DNA from: Elusimicrobiales bacterium
GTDB lineage: Bacteria; Elusimicrobiota; Elusimicrobia; Elusimicrobiales; UBA9959
Assembly: GCA_028688015.1 (NCBI GenBank)
Contig: JAQTZB010000002.1
Span: forward strand, 124,001-188,000
Length of the DNA stretch: 64,000 nt
Reading direction: 5' to 3'
The notes below the pieces were generated by a model that was given only the letters and a program-made list of their open reading frames with translations, ran no database searches and was not told the origin of the DNA. The first letter of the stretch is position 1, and each line of letters starts with the position of its first letter. Both the position numbers and the translations under genes were made by a program. Below are positions 29,395 through 38,805 of this stretch, one piece after another.

Positions 29395-31332
29395 CTAGGC
29401 ATCCTTAATCGTCTTGGCCACCGGCAGCGCGAAGCAGAACTTGCAGCCTTTGCCCGGCTTGGACTCCAGCCAGATCTTGCCGCCGTGCTTCTCCACCACG
29501 GACTTGGAGATGGCCAGGCCCAGGCCGGTGCCCGGCACCTGGTTAACGCTGGTCCTGCCTCGGTAAAATTTGTCGAACACCAGCTTCTGCTCCTCTGCCG
29601 GGATGCCGGGGCCGTTGTCCTCGACGCAGACCACCACGACCTCGCCCTTCTCCACGCCGGTCACCTTCACGAGCGAGCCCTTGCCTGAATACTTGATGGC
29701 GTTGATGACCAGGTTGTCTATCACCTGGCCGATCCAGCGCGTATCGGCGTTCACCTGCGGCAGCCCCTTGGGCGCCTCGTTGCGCAGGTCCACGCCGGTT
29801 TCCTTCGCCTTCAGGAGCATCGTGGAAACGGAAACGCGCACCAGCTCGGCCAGGTCCACCCGGCCCAGCTCCATCTCCACCTTGCCGCCCAGGCGCGACA
29901 GGTCGAGCAGGTTGGTGATCAGGCTGGTCAGGCGGTTGACCGACTGGTCGGTGACGTTGAGAAAATTGGTCTGCTGCTCGTTGAGCGGCCCCACTTCGCC
30001 GCTGAGGATCACCGAGACGAAGCCCTTGATGGTGGTCAGCGGCGTCTTCAGCTCGTGGCTGACGGTGGCCAGGAACTCGTCCTTCATCTTGTTGAGCTGG
30101 CCCAGCTCCTGCGCGGTCTTGGAGAGGTTCTCGTAGAGCGTGAACATCTCTATGATGATCGCCAGCTCGTCGGCGATGATCGAGAGGAACTCCAGCTGGT
30201 CCGGCGTGAAGAAATCCTTGCGGCGGCTGCCCACGCGCATCACGCCGATAATGCGGTCGTGCAGAGAGATCGGCACTATCATCAGCGAGTGGATCTCCCA
30301 GAGCTTGGCGTAGCGGGTCAGCACGTCGGGGTCGTCCTGCGCGTCGTCGGTGATGAACGGCTTGCGGGAGAGGAAGGTGCGCACCGAGGCGCTGGCCTGG
30401 TTGCTGACGGGGATGCTGTAGTGCATGCGGTCCTCGTCGGAAATTCCGTAGGCTCCGGGGCTGACCACCAGCTCGTTCCTGGCCTCGTCGAAGAGCAGCG
30501 TGGCGACCACGTCGGCCTCCATCATCTTGGCCACGATGTTGAGGATGGAAGAGCAGCCGCTCTGCGCGTCCTTGTCGGGGCCGGCCGCCTTGGTGACCAC
30601 CTCGTAGAGCGCCTTGCGCTCCTTTGCGCGCTGGATCAGCCGCGAGCCGGCCACGTCGAGCTCTTTCACCACGGCGTTGACCTCGCTCTTGAGCTGGTCC
30701 GCCTCCTTCTTCAGCGAAAAAAGCTTGTCGGAGACCCTGGAGATGGACGAGAGCTGGGAAGCCACGAAGCGCAGGTAGGGCTGCGCCGTGTCGAAAGGCG
30801 CCGGGGCCGGCGCCCCGAACAGGATGAGCCGCTCGGGCGCCCCGGCGGCGGGGCGGAACGGGCACATCAGCGCGGCCTTGATCCCGAAGATGGAGAACAG
30901 TTCCTCCATCCCTGCATAGTCGCCCGCGCGCACATCGTCGAAGCGCAGCAGCTCGCCCTCGGCGGAGCTGCGGTCGAGCGCGCTCCACTTGTAGGAGGTC
31001 AGCAGCTTGGGTTCGGCCTTGAAATGCTTGAGGTAGTTCACCAGGCGCCACTGCCCGGCGCCCTTCTCGAACAGCAGGATGGAGCTGTCGGGAAAGGCCT
31101 TGTGCAGCTTGATGAGGTAGTAGTTGGTGATGTCGCCGTAATGCTCGGGCTGCTCGGGGGCGTAGGCGCGCTCCATGGTCTCGCGCGCGAAGGTGGTGAA
31201 CTCGGCCAGCGCCTTCTGCGAGGCGCGCAGCGCGGCCTCCTTCGGCAGCACGTCGCGGAACCTGAGATACCAGTAGGCGCCGAACGCGCCCGCCGCTCCC
31301 AGGACTCCCGCGCCTACGAGTTCTTGCAGCAT
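29395..31332 (-). CDS. GAF-domain sensor histidine kinase
   Basis: SHELKTPLTTIKGFVSVILSG H-box, NLVINAIKYS, VEDNGPGIP, GTGLGLAISKSVVEKHGG. Confidence 0.92.
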   Translation of the reverse strand: MLQELVGAGVLGAAGAFGAYWYLRFRDVLPKEAALRASQKALAEFTTFARETMERAYAPEQPEHYGDITNYYLIKLHKAFPDSSILLFEKGAGQWRLVNYLKHFKAEPKLLTSYKWSALDRSSAEGELLRFDDVRAGDYAGMEELFSIFGIKAALMCPFRPAAGAPERLILFGAPAPAPFDTAQPYLRFVASQLSSISRVSDKLFSLKKEADQLKSEVNAVVKELDVAGSRLIQRAKERKALYEVVTKAAGPDKDAQSGCSSILNIVAKMMEADVVATLLFDEARNELVVSPGAYGISDEDRMHYSIPVSNQASASVRTFLSRKPFITDDAQDDPDVLTRYAKLWEIHSLMIVPISLHDRIIGVMRVGSRRKDFFTPDQLEFLSIIADELAIIIEMFTLYENLSKTAQELGQLNKMKDEFLATVSHELKTPLTTIKGFVSVILSGEVGPLNEQQTNFLNVTDQSVNRLTSLITNLLDLSRLGGKVEMELGRVDLAELVRVSVSTMLLKAKETGVDLRNEAPKGLPQVNADTRWIGQVIDNLVINAIKYSGKGSLVKVTGVEKGEVVVVCVEDNGPGIPAEEQKLVFDKFYRGRTSVNQVPGTGLGLAISKSVVEKHGGKIWLESKPGKGCKFCFALPVAKTIKDA

Positions 31333-31333
31333 C

Positions 31334-33313
31334 TCAGATCAGGTCCATCAGCATCTTGGCGTACGCCGCCTTGGATTTCAGCTTGTCGCAGGGCAGCCAG
31401 GTGCCCCGGACCAGGAAGCTGTCGAGTATCTTGAAAGTGATGTGGCGGAACTCCGCCTCCTGCGAGCCCAGCGCGGAGGTGGGCTGGGGCCCCAGGATGA
31501 TGGCGCCGTTCACGTTGCGCTCGCTGGCGTAGTTGCCTATCTTGAACGGGATGCCGTAAAGTTCGTCGGAGTTGTACTCCTCTATGAAGACCTGGCTCCA
31601 CTCGGTGTTCAGGCCCAGCTCTTTGGCGCGCTCGTGCAGCATGAACAGCGCGAAATCCGCCTCGCGCCTCATCCCCTTCGGGTAGAAGATGCCCCACTTG
31701 AACCAGGCGCTTTCGGACTGGGCCGGCTGCCAGACGGAGACGTGGTGAGTGTCCTCCTCGGTGAGCGCGGCGTCCACGGCGGTCTCGCCGTAGCCCAGCA
31801 GCGTGTCCAGTAGCTGCGCGTGCGAGGCGCTGTTCATGGCGTTGACTATGAACTTCTCCAGCTTCTTCATGTCGTCGAGGGTCTTGGCCACTTCGTTGAA
31901 CGGCATGGGACCCGACGCGAAGATGGCGGTCATCTCCTCTTCGGAAAGTTTGACCTCCAGCCCCTGCATCAGCTGGGCGAGGATGGCCTTGTAGGCCTGG
32001 GTGGCGGGCAGTTTCAGGTCCACCATCCAGCCCTGCGTGAACTGGAAGCCCACCGCGTCCTCCAGCCCCGACAGCGACTTGGGCGGGAAGACCGAGGTGA
32101 CCACCACCTGCTTGTTCTGCGCTACGAAGTCATTGAGCCACTTGGAAATATATTTCTTATTTGCCTCGGAGACCATCAGCAGGTGCACGTCGTCGATAAT
32201 GAGCACCTTGACCTTGGCGAACATCTCCTCCAGCCGGGCGATGCCGCCTTCCTTGATGGCCAGTTCCACGCCCTTGGAGAGCTTGATACCGTCGGTAACG
32301 AAGATGTTGCTCTGGCCGATGGAGGCCGAGAGGCCGTAGGAGATGGAATTAACGAAATGGGTCTTGCCGGTGCCGGGGGTGCCGAAGACCAGCAGCGGGT
32401 TATAGATCACGCCGGGGTTCTCCACCACGGCCATCGCGGCCGCGTGGGCGAAGCGGTTATGCGAGCCGGCGATCAGCGTCTGGAAGCTGTAGGTCGGGAT
32501 CAGCGGCAGCTCCATGGACCACCTGGCCTTGATGCGGGCGGAAGCGGTAGGGGCCGGCGCCGCGGCCGGGGCCGCGGCCTCCGCGACGGGCTCTTCGCGC
32601 TTCATGCGCGTGGTGGCCGAAGGCACGAAATTCATCCCGGTCCGCCGCCCGGTAGCGGCGGGGTTGTCGGCTTTTGCGGCTATGGCCGGGATCTCCGGCA
32701 GCGCGGGCGCGGGTTTGGGCGGTTCCGCCGGCCTGGGGGCGGGCTGCGGCGCCGGGGCGGGCGCGGGCTTGGGCGGCTCGGCGCGCGGCGCCGGCTGCGG
32801 CGCGGGGGCCTGGGCGGGCGGCCTGGCAAAGGGCGGGATATTGGGCTGCGGGGCGGGCGCGGGGGCCGGTTTCTGCGGCTCCGCCTTGGGTGCCGGCGCG
32901 GGGGACTGGGCCGGCGGCCTGGCAAAGGGCGGGAGATCGGGCTGCGGGGCGGGCGCGGGGGCCGGTTTCTGCGGCTCCGCCCTGGGCGCCGGCGCGGGCG
33001 CTGGTTCCAGTTTCAGTTTCGGCTTCGGGGTATCGAAAGGCGCCGGCTCGTCCCCGAACGAGTCGTCCTCGGCGGCGGCCGGCCCGCTGAGCTCGGAGGT
33101 GACGGCTTTCAGCTTCTTCATCGTATCCATTTCCAGCTTGGACAGGTAGATGAGGAAATCGAACTCGCCGGAGGTCTTTTCGGGACGCGAACAGACGGAG
33201 CCGAGCTTCTTGACGATCATGAAGATGTCTTTCATCTCCCCTTTGATCAAGAGCTTGTGCCGGCTTGGATTTTTATCCGTCGGCGCCGGGGCCACGTCCC
33301 ATTTTTTCAGCAT
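31334..33313 (-). CDS. DnaA-like AAA+ ATPase with Pro/Ala-rich linker and a non-DnaA C-terminal domain
   Basis: HNRFAHAAAMAVVENPGVIYNPLLVFGTPGTGKTHFVNSI, VLIIDDVHLL, FVAQNKQVVVTSVFPPKSLSGLED; no recognisable DnaA domain IV signature. Confidence 0.8.
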   Translation of the reverse strand: MLKKWDVAPAPTDKNPSRHKLLIKGEMKDIFMIVKKLGSVCSRPEKTSGEFDFLIYLSKLEMDTMKKLKAVTSELSGPAAAEDDSFGDEPAPFDTPKPKLKLEPAPAPAPRAEPQKPAPAPAPQPDLPPFARPPAQSPAPAPKAEPQKPAPAPAPQPNIPPFARPPAQAPAPQPAPRAEPPKPAPAPAPQPAPRPAEPPKPAPALPEIPAIAAKADNPAATGRRTGMNFVPSATTRMKREEPVAEAAAPAAAPAPTASARIKARWSMELPLIPTYSFQTLIAGSHNRFAHAAAMAVVENPGVIYNPLLVFGTPGTGKTHFVNSISYGLSASIGQSNIFVTDGIKLSKGVELAIKEGGIARLEEMFAKVKVLIIDDVHLLMVSEANKKYISKWLNDFVAQNKQVVVTSVFPPKSLSGLEDAVGFQFTQGWMVDLKLPATQAYKAILAQLMQGLEVKLSEEEMTAIFASGPMPFNEVAKTLDDMKKLEKFIVNAMNSASHAQLLDTLLGYGETAVDAALTEEDTHHVSVWQPAQSESAWFKWGIFYPKGMRREADFALFMLHERAKELGLNTEWSQVFIEEYNSDELYGIPFKIGNYASERNVNGAIILGPQPTSALGSQEAEFRHITFKILDSFLVRGTWLPCDKLKSKAAYAKMLMDLI

Positions 33314-33316
33314 AGT

Positions 33317-35338
33317 TTACCGCACTATCAGGTCCGTCACCAGGTCCAGCGCCGCGGAATGGCTGAACGAAGAAGAATCATAATACCTGAAGAAGCCGTT
33401 GGCGGCGGAAACGACGTTCTCGATCTCGGAGACTTTGTCCGCCGGCACGTTCCCGAGGCAGACCAGGCCCTGCGCCCCGCATTCCGCCGCGGACTGCTGC
33501 AGGAAGTTAGGGTTCACGTCGGGGTCGCACTCCCTGACCGCGGCGCGTTTGATGTACATCGGCTTGGTGGCCGACTTCAGGCAGATGGCGTCCAGTTCGG
33601 CCAGCACCGTGGCGCAGAGGGCCTTGTCCTCCATTGAATAGACGAACATCAGCGAGCGCACGCGCTCGGCCGGGATCCCCTCCGGGACCGGCCTGGCGGC
33701 CAGACTTTCCAGGTCGCCGGCCTGGGCCCTGGAAGTAGAGGAGGGCGCGGCCTGGAAAATGACCGTCTTCTCCTCGTCTCCGGAGCCGCCCCGCGGCGCT
33801 ACCACTAAAGTCTCGTCGCCCGAGGGCGTTGATCCGCCGCCGAGCTCGACACCGGAGCCGCCTGGCAGGGTTTCGTCCGCGCCGGACGGCCCGGCCTCCG
33901 CCGGCTGGGGCGAGCCCAGGCCAAGGGAGGAAGAGAGTTCTATACCGCCGGCCTCCGGCGCGGCCGCCGGCTGCGGCTCAGCGGCGGGAGTTTCCCCGGC
34001 TGAAGGATCGGGGAAGCCCTGGAAAGCGCCGAACTGCGGGCCCGCCTCCGCGGCAGGCTCCTGGTTCAGGCTGATGCCGCCTTCCGGAGCTGGCGGCTGT
34101 TCGCCCGGCAGTTCCAGGCGCAGCGTCTCGCCGCCGGCGTCGGCCGGGGGCGTGGGAGAAGAGGGCTCAAAGCTGAGGGTCTCCGCGCCGGCGGCGGCCG
34201 AAGGCATGGGCGAGGTCGGCTCCAGATTGAGCGTCTCGCCGCTGGCGTCGGCCGTGGGCATGGAAGAAGAGGGTTCAAGACTGAGGGTTTCCGCGCCGGC
34301 GTCGGCCGAAGGCATGGGCGAAGAATTCTCCGGGCTGAGGGCTTCGGCGCCGGCCTCGGCGGCGGGCAGGGCCTGAGGGGCCTCGCCGCCGGCGTCCGCG
34401 TTTACCGGAGGCTGCTCCTCTTCCGGCTGGGAGGAGTCTATCACGAAAGCGTCAAAAGCGCTCCCCACCTGCGGCTGCGGTTCGGGGCCAGTTTCATTTT
34501 GAGGAAGCCCGGGGGTTTCCTCGCTGGGGATTTCTTTATTCTCCACTATATTCACCTCGTCCGTCGCCGGCTCAACTTCGGGCAGGGCCTCCGGCGCAGG
34601 GCCGTCCGACTGCTCCGCCGGCTGGTCGCCGCCCTGCGGTGCGGCGTCGGCGGGCTGGAGCTCCGGGGCGGCTTTGCCGCCCTCGGACATCTGTATCAGC
34701 GCGTCTATGTCGGGGATACCGAAATCCCTGGTGTTCTCAAAGGCGGGCAGGGCCGCCTGCGGGGCCTCCGCCGGGGCTGTTTCAGCGGGGGGCGTGAATT
34801 CGGAAATGGAAAGCGAAGGGCCGGACGCGGACGCGGCGGCGGGCTTTTCCTGCGGAGGCTCGAGGGGCGAGCCTGAAAGCTTGGCCGGTCCGGCGGACGG
34901 CTCGGGCTCGGCGTCCTGGCCGAACATGAAATCGCCAAGGCTCTGCGGGGCGAGGGCCTCGGGCGCGGCGGGCTCCGCCGCGGCCTCGGGTTCGGGCTCG
35001 GGTTGAGGAGCGCCCTCGCCCAGTCCGGCGAAAGGCTGAAGGATAATGGTCTTGTCCCCGTCCTGCGCCGGCTCGGCCGCCGCGGGTTCGGGCTCTCCCT
35101 CGGAGAGGCCGGGGAAGGGAGGCAGCACCACGGTTTTGTCGGCGTCCGCGGCCGGCGGTTCCTGCGCGGGCGCGGGCTCCGGCAAGGGTTCGGGCCGGGG
35201 CTTGGGGGATTCCTCGGGCTGCAGCTCCGGCATCTTTATGCCGTCGAGGATGGACGGCATCTTGTTGAGCAGTCCGTTCAGATCCGAAAGGATCTCGTCG
35301 ATAGATTCTTTTTTCTTGTCTTTCCCTTCCATAAGCAC
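33317..35338 (-). CDS. Low-complexity A/E/P-rich protein with short Thr motifs, 18-residue repeats and a C-terminal alpha/beta-like domain
   Basis: DKTVVLPPF / DKTIILQPF / DETLVVAPR / EKTVIFQAA; [AS]xAGxETLxLEPSSPMP repeats; overlaps or abuts the DnaA-like gene. Confidence 0.75.
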   Translation of the reverse strand: MLMEGKDKKKESIDEILSDLNGLLNKMPSILDGIKMPELQPEESPKPRPEPLPEPAPAQEPPAADADKTVVLPPFPGLSEGEPEPAAAEPAQDGDKTIILQPFAGLGEGAPQPEPEPEAAAEPAAPEALAPQSLGDFMFGQDAEPEPSAGPAKLSGSPLEPPQEKPAAASASGPSLSISEFTPPAETAPAEAPQAALPAFENTRDFGIPDIDALIQMSEGGKAAPELQPADAAPQGGDQPAEQSDGPAPEALPEVEPATDEVNIVENKEIPSEETPGLPQNETGPEPQPQVGSAFDAFVIDSSQPEEEQPPVNADAGGEAPQALPAAEAGAEALSPENSSPMPSADAGAETLSLEPSSSMPTADASGETLNLEPTSPMPSAAAGAETLSFEPSSPTPPADAGGETLRLELPGEQPPAPEGGISLNQEPAAEAGPQFGAFQGFPDPSAGETPAAEPQPAAAPEAGGIELSSSLGLGSPQPAEAGPSGADETLPGGSGVELGGGSTPSGDETLVVAPRGGSGDEEKTVIFQAAPSSTSRAQAGDLESLAARPVPEGIPAERVRSLMFVYSMEDKALCATVLAELDAICLKSATKPMYIKRAAVRECDPDVNPNFLQQSAAECGAQGLVCLGNVPADKVSEIENVVSAANGFFRYYDSSSFSHSAALDLVTDLIVR

Positions 35339-35370
35339 CCGCCCCCACCCCAGTTAATTATATACGCGCG

Positions 35371-36300
35371 TTACTTTTTAATTATAGCAAGTTGTTTGCG
35401 CAATATTAAGGCGCTTTTTGCGCTTTGCGCCGCCTCCGTGTCCAGGTCGTCAGCCGCGGCCGACCGCAGCAGGCGTTCGGCGTCAGGGGAAGCGGAATAG
35501 GAGAGGCAGGAAAAGGCTTCAACGCGCAACGCCGCGTCCGGGGAGGCGGCGTCCGCGGCCAGGCGCTCGTGGCCTTCCGCGTAACCGAGGCGGGAAAGGG
35601 CGCAGGCAGCATGCAGTTTGGCCTCGGAGGAAGGATCGTAAAGCAGAGTCTGGCGCATCTGGGGCACATAGTCTTCCAGGCCGGCCATAGAGAAGAGGAA
35701 ATACCCTGCGGCGCGCTGCTCCGGCGCGCTGTCGCGCGCCAGGCCGCCGGCCGCGAGGCGGATTTTTTCGGCGTAGGGCCCGGCAGGGAAGCCCAGGGCG
35801 GCCGCCATGCCGGCCTCCAGCGCGGCCTGGCTGCGGACGGCGGGCCTGTCCCCGGCGGCTGCCGCGAGCAGCGCTTCAAAAAGCTCACGGGAAAGGACCG
35901 GATCGGTTTCGCCGCGCAGCCACGCCCCGGCCGCGCGGGCGGCCGCCATGGCCGCACGCTCGTCGGGGCTGGCCAGGTGAGCCAGCGCCCGGCGCTTATC
36001 ACCCGCGGGCAGGTAGCGCAGGTCTGCCATCCTGGAGAGCGAATAGACCACGCCCTCGTAGGCAAAATTTTCATCGTCGGCGGCGGGGGCCGGCTCTCCG
36101 GGCTTCCAGGCGTAGGTCTGCAGCAGCCAGAACAACCCGGCGCAGGCCAGCAGGGCCGCTGCCGCCAGCGGCAGCTGCGGAGAGTTCTTTTGCGGCCGCG
36201 GCTCCGGGCGCTCAGGCACGGCTGAAAGATCCCGCCCGCAGACGGCGCACTTGACGGCCGCCCCGGGGTTGCCGTAGGCGCAGGCGGGGCACTTCTTCAC
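35371..36300 (-). CDS. Zinc-ribbon, single-TM, HEAT-like repeat protein
   Basis: MKKCPACAYGNPGAAVKCAVCGRDL; TM LAAAALLACAGLFWLLQ; alpha-helical repeats. Confidence 0.7.
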   Translation of the reverse strand: MKKCPACAYGNPGAAVKCAVCGRDLSAVPERPEPRPQKNSPQLPLAAAALLACAGLFWLLQTYAWKPGEPAPAADDENFAYEGVVYSLSRMADLRYLPAGDKRRALAHLASPDERAAMAAARAAGAWLRGETDPVLSRELFEALLAAAAGDRPAVRSQAALEAGMAAALGFPAGPYAEKIRLAAGGLARDSAPEQRAAGYFLFSMAGLEDYVPQMRQTLLYDPSSEAKLHAACALSRLGYAEGHERLAADAASPDAALRVEAFSCLSYSASPDAERLLRSAAADDLDTEAAQSAKSALILRKQLAIIKK

Positions 36301-37538
36301 GCCGGCTCCCCCAGGCAGGCCCCGTCCCGGGCGGCGGTGACGCGGCAGCGCAGCAGCCGGCCTGCCTTGAGCGGGCCGGGCAGCTCCAGGTTCACGAAAT
36401 TAGAGGCCAGCGCGAGCGCGGCGGCCCCCTTATTGCGCAGCACCAGGGCCGTGAGTTCGCGCCCCAGCAGCGAGGCGGCGTAAGCGGCCCGCAGCCGGGC
36501 GTCAAGCGCGCGCAGCTCCGCGGACCGGGCGGAAACCACGGCGGGCGGAAGAGGCTTGAGCGCGGCGGCGCGGGTGTTGGGCCGCGGAGAGAAGCTGAAC
36601 ACGTGCAGCCCCGACAGCTCCAGGCCGCTCACGTATTCCAGCGCGGCGGAGAAATCCCCCTCCGTTTCCGTCGGGTAGCCGGCTATGATGTCGGCGTAGA
36701 TCCCGGCGCCGGGGAAGAGCGAGCGCAGTTCGGCCACCTTGGCGCGGTAGCGCGCGGTATCGTACAGGCGGCCCATGGCTTTCAGTACGGGGTCGGCGCC
36801 GGCCTGCAGCGGCAGGTGGAAATAGTCGCAGAATTTAGGGCCGGCGGCCTTCAGGACGCCCAGCAGCTCCGGCGTCAGCTCCTCCGATTCCACCGAGGAA
36901 AAGCGCAGGCGGAAGTTCCCCTCCAGGGCGAACAGCGCCTTCATCAGCGCGGCCAGCCCGGCCCCGGTGTCCGCGCACTTGTAAATGCCCAGGCGCGTGC
37001 CGCAAAGCACGATCTCGGCGAAGCCCCCGGCGACGAGCCGCCTGACCTCCTCCGCGGCCGCGGCCAGCGGCTTGGAGCGCAGTTCGCTGCGCGCGAGGTT
37101 AACCAGGCAATAGGCGCATTTCAGGTTGCAGCCGTCCTGCACCTTAACGAAGGCGCGCGCCTTGCCGTGAAATTTCCCTACGGAAAAAAAATCCGAAGCG
37201 GCCGGCGTGCCGCAGAGCTGCGCCGGTATTTTCTCTTTTTCCTTGTTCGAGAAGACCGCCGCGCCGGGGGCGGCGGCAAGGATCCTGGCCGGCTCGAGCG
37301 TGGCCAGGCAGCCGGTCACGGCTATGGAGGCGCGGGGGTTGGCGGCCGCCGTGCGCCGCAGGAAGGCGAGGCAGTCGCGGTCGGCTTTGGCGGTGACGGA
37401 GCAGGTGTTGAGCACCACCAGGTCAGCCTCTTCCGGAGTCTCCGCGGCCCCGTGCCCCAGGGCGGCGAACTTCTCGCGCAGGCTTTCCGTTTCCACCTGG
37501 TTGACCCGGCAGCCGACGGTCTTGAAATAGATCTTCAC
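36297..37538 (-). CDS. mtaB: tRNA methylthiotransferase, MtaB-like radical SAM protein
   Basis: FKTVGCRVNQVETESL, VLNTCSVTAKAD, VKVQDGCNLKCAYCLV (CxxxCxxC), C-terminal TRAM-like region. Confidence 0.88.
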   Translation of the reverse strand: MKIYFKTVGCRVNQVETESLREKFAALGHGAAETPEEADLVVLNTCSVTAKADRDCLAFLRRTAAANPRASIAVTGCLATLEPARILAAAPGAAVFSNKEKEKIPAQLCGTPAASDFFSVGKFHGKARAFVKVQDGCNLKCAYCLVNLARSELRSKPLAAAAEEVRRLVAGGFAEIVLCGTRLGIYKCADTGAGLAALMKALFALEGNFRLRFSSVESEELTPELLGVLKAAGPKFCDYFHLPLQAGADPVLKAMGRLYDTARYRAKVAELRSLFPGAGIYADIIAGYPTETEGDFSAALEYVSGLELSGLHVFSFSPRPNTRAAALKPLPPAVVSARSAELRALDARLRAAYAASLLGRELTALVLRNKGAAALALASNFVNLELPGPLKAGRLLRCRVTAARDGACLGEPA

Positions 37539-37613
37539 AACTACATTCTACAAATTCCGGCCGGCCGCCGCCTCAGCCGGAGTAACATTGGATACTTTAA
37601 GTCCGAAATCAAT

Positions 37614-37641
37614 TTGAAACACGTTTAAATTATGATATATT
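37614..37641 (+). promoter_or_regulatory. Candidate sigma70-type promoter for the response regulator at 37672
   Basis: TTGAAA-N16-TATATT in an AT-rich intergenic stretch. Confidence 0.5.
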
Positions 37642-37671
37642 TGACTTTTAGGGGAATTGGGAGATTGGGTT

Positions 37672-38094
37672 ATGCATAAGATACTCATTGTCGAAGACGA
37701 AGAAGCCGTGCAGGAAATGCTCAAGCGCTTCCTCGAGCACGAGGGCTATTTGGTCATTACGGCCGACAAGGGGCGTACCGCCCTGAACTGGGTGAAGGAA
37801 GTCCGCGTCGACCTGGCCATCGTTGACCTGGGGCTGCCGGACATGAACGGCATGGAAGTCTGCCGCGCCATCAAGGAAGAGCCCCGGACCAGTTCGATGC
37901 CGGTCATCATCCTGACCGGCAACACCAGCAACGAGGCCCGCATAGAGGGCAACCTCGACGCCAGCGTGGAGCTTTTTCTGAACAAGCCAATAAGCATCGA
38001 GGACCTGAAAAAGGCCGTGTCGATGGTGTTCGAGAAGTCGGAGAAGAAGAAGCTGCTGCTGCGGAATTCTATCAAGGAAAAGCTGGGCTACTGA
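37672..38094 (+). CDS. Single-domain response regulator
   Basis: MHKILIVEDEEAVQEML..DLAIVDLGLPDMNG..VIILTGNT..LNKPI. Confidence 0.92.
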   Translation: MHKILIVEDEEAVQEMLKRFLEHEGYLVITADKGRTALNWVKEVRVDLAIVDLGLPDMNGMEVCRAIKEEPRTSSMPVIILTGNTSNEARIEGNLDASVELFLNKPISIEDLKKAVSMVFEKSEKKKLLLRNSIKEKLGY

Positions 38095-38805
38095 TCAGCC
38101 CAGCCGGGTGAGCAGGGCGGACGCCGCCGCCAGGCAGGCCGTTTCCGCCCTGAGCGTATAGAGCCCCAGCGTCATGAAGGCCGCGCCCCTGTCGCGCGCG
38201 AAGTCCAGTTCCCCCCTGGTAAAGCCCCCTTCGGGGCCCACAAAAAGCTTCACCTCGGTATTACCCGCGAGCGCCTTGGCCGTCTCGTCGGGCGTCTGCC
38301 CGCCGGCGGCGGCGAAGACGCAGGCCCCTCCCGCCAGGACCAGGTCGTCGAATTTTTCCGGCTTGCGGACCTCGGGCAGGCGGCCCCGGCCGCATTGCTT
38401 GGCGCCGGCGGCCACTATCTGGGCCAACCGCCCGGAGCGCCGCTCCCAGTCGCTGAACAGGTCGAACTGCACCCTCGAGGCCATCACCGGCTGGAAGGCG
38501 TACGCGCCGGCCTCGGTGCAGTGCTCCAGGATGCTCTCCAGTGCGGGCCGCGCCACCACGGAGAAACAGAGGGTGAGCCGCGTCGCATACTCCGGGCTGG
38601 GCAGCGGTCCTTTTACGGTCCCGGAAACCCTGTCCCCGGAAACGGCCTTCAGCACGGCGCTGTAGCGGTTGCCGCGCCCGTCGAAGATCTCTATCTCGTC
38701 GCCCGGGCGCGCGCGGGAGGCCCGCGCTATGTGCGCTGACTCGTCCGGGCCGGCGAAGAATTCGCCGCCGCGGATATTTTCCGCCGGGATCAGGTATTGG
38801 GGCAT
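38095..38805 (-). CDS. rsmE: 16S rRNA m3U1498 methyltransferase RsmE
   Basis: [17 protein letters not shown]..; KLFVGPEGGFTRGELDFA..LGLYTLRAETACLAA; start overlaps the dnaJ stop. Confidence 0.92.
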   Translation of the reverse strand: MPQYLIPAENIRGGEFFAGPDESAHIARASRARPGDEIEIFDGRGNRYSAVLKAVSGDRVSGTVKGPLPSPEYATRLTLCFSVVARPALESILEHCTEAGAYAFQPVMASRVQFDLFSDWERRSGRLAQIVAAGAKQCGRGRLPEVRKPEKFDDLVLAGGACVFAAAGGQTPDETAKALAGNTEVKLFVGPEGGFTRGELDFARDRGAAFMTLGLYTLRAETACLAAASALLTRLG

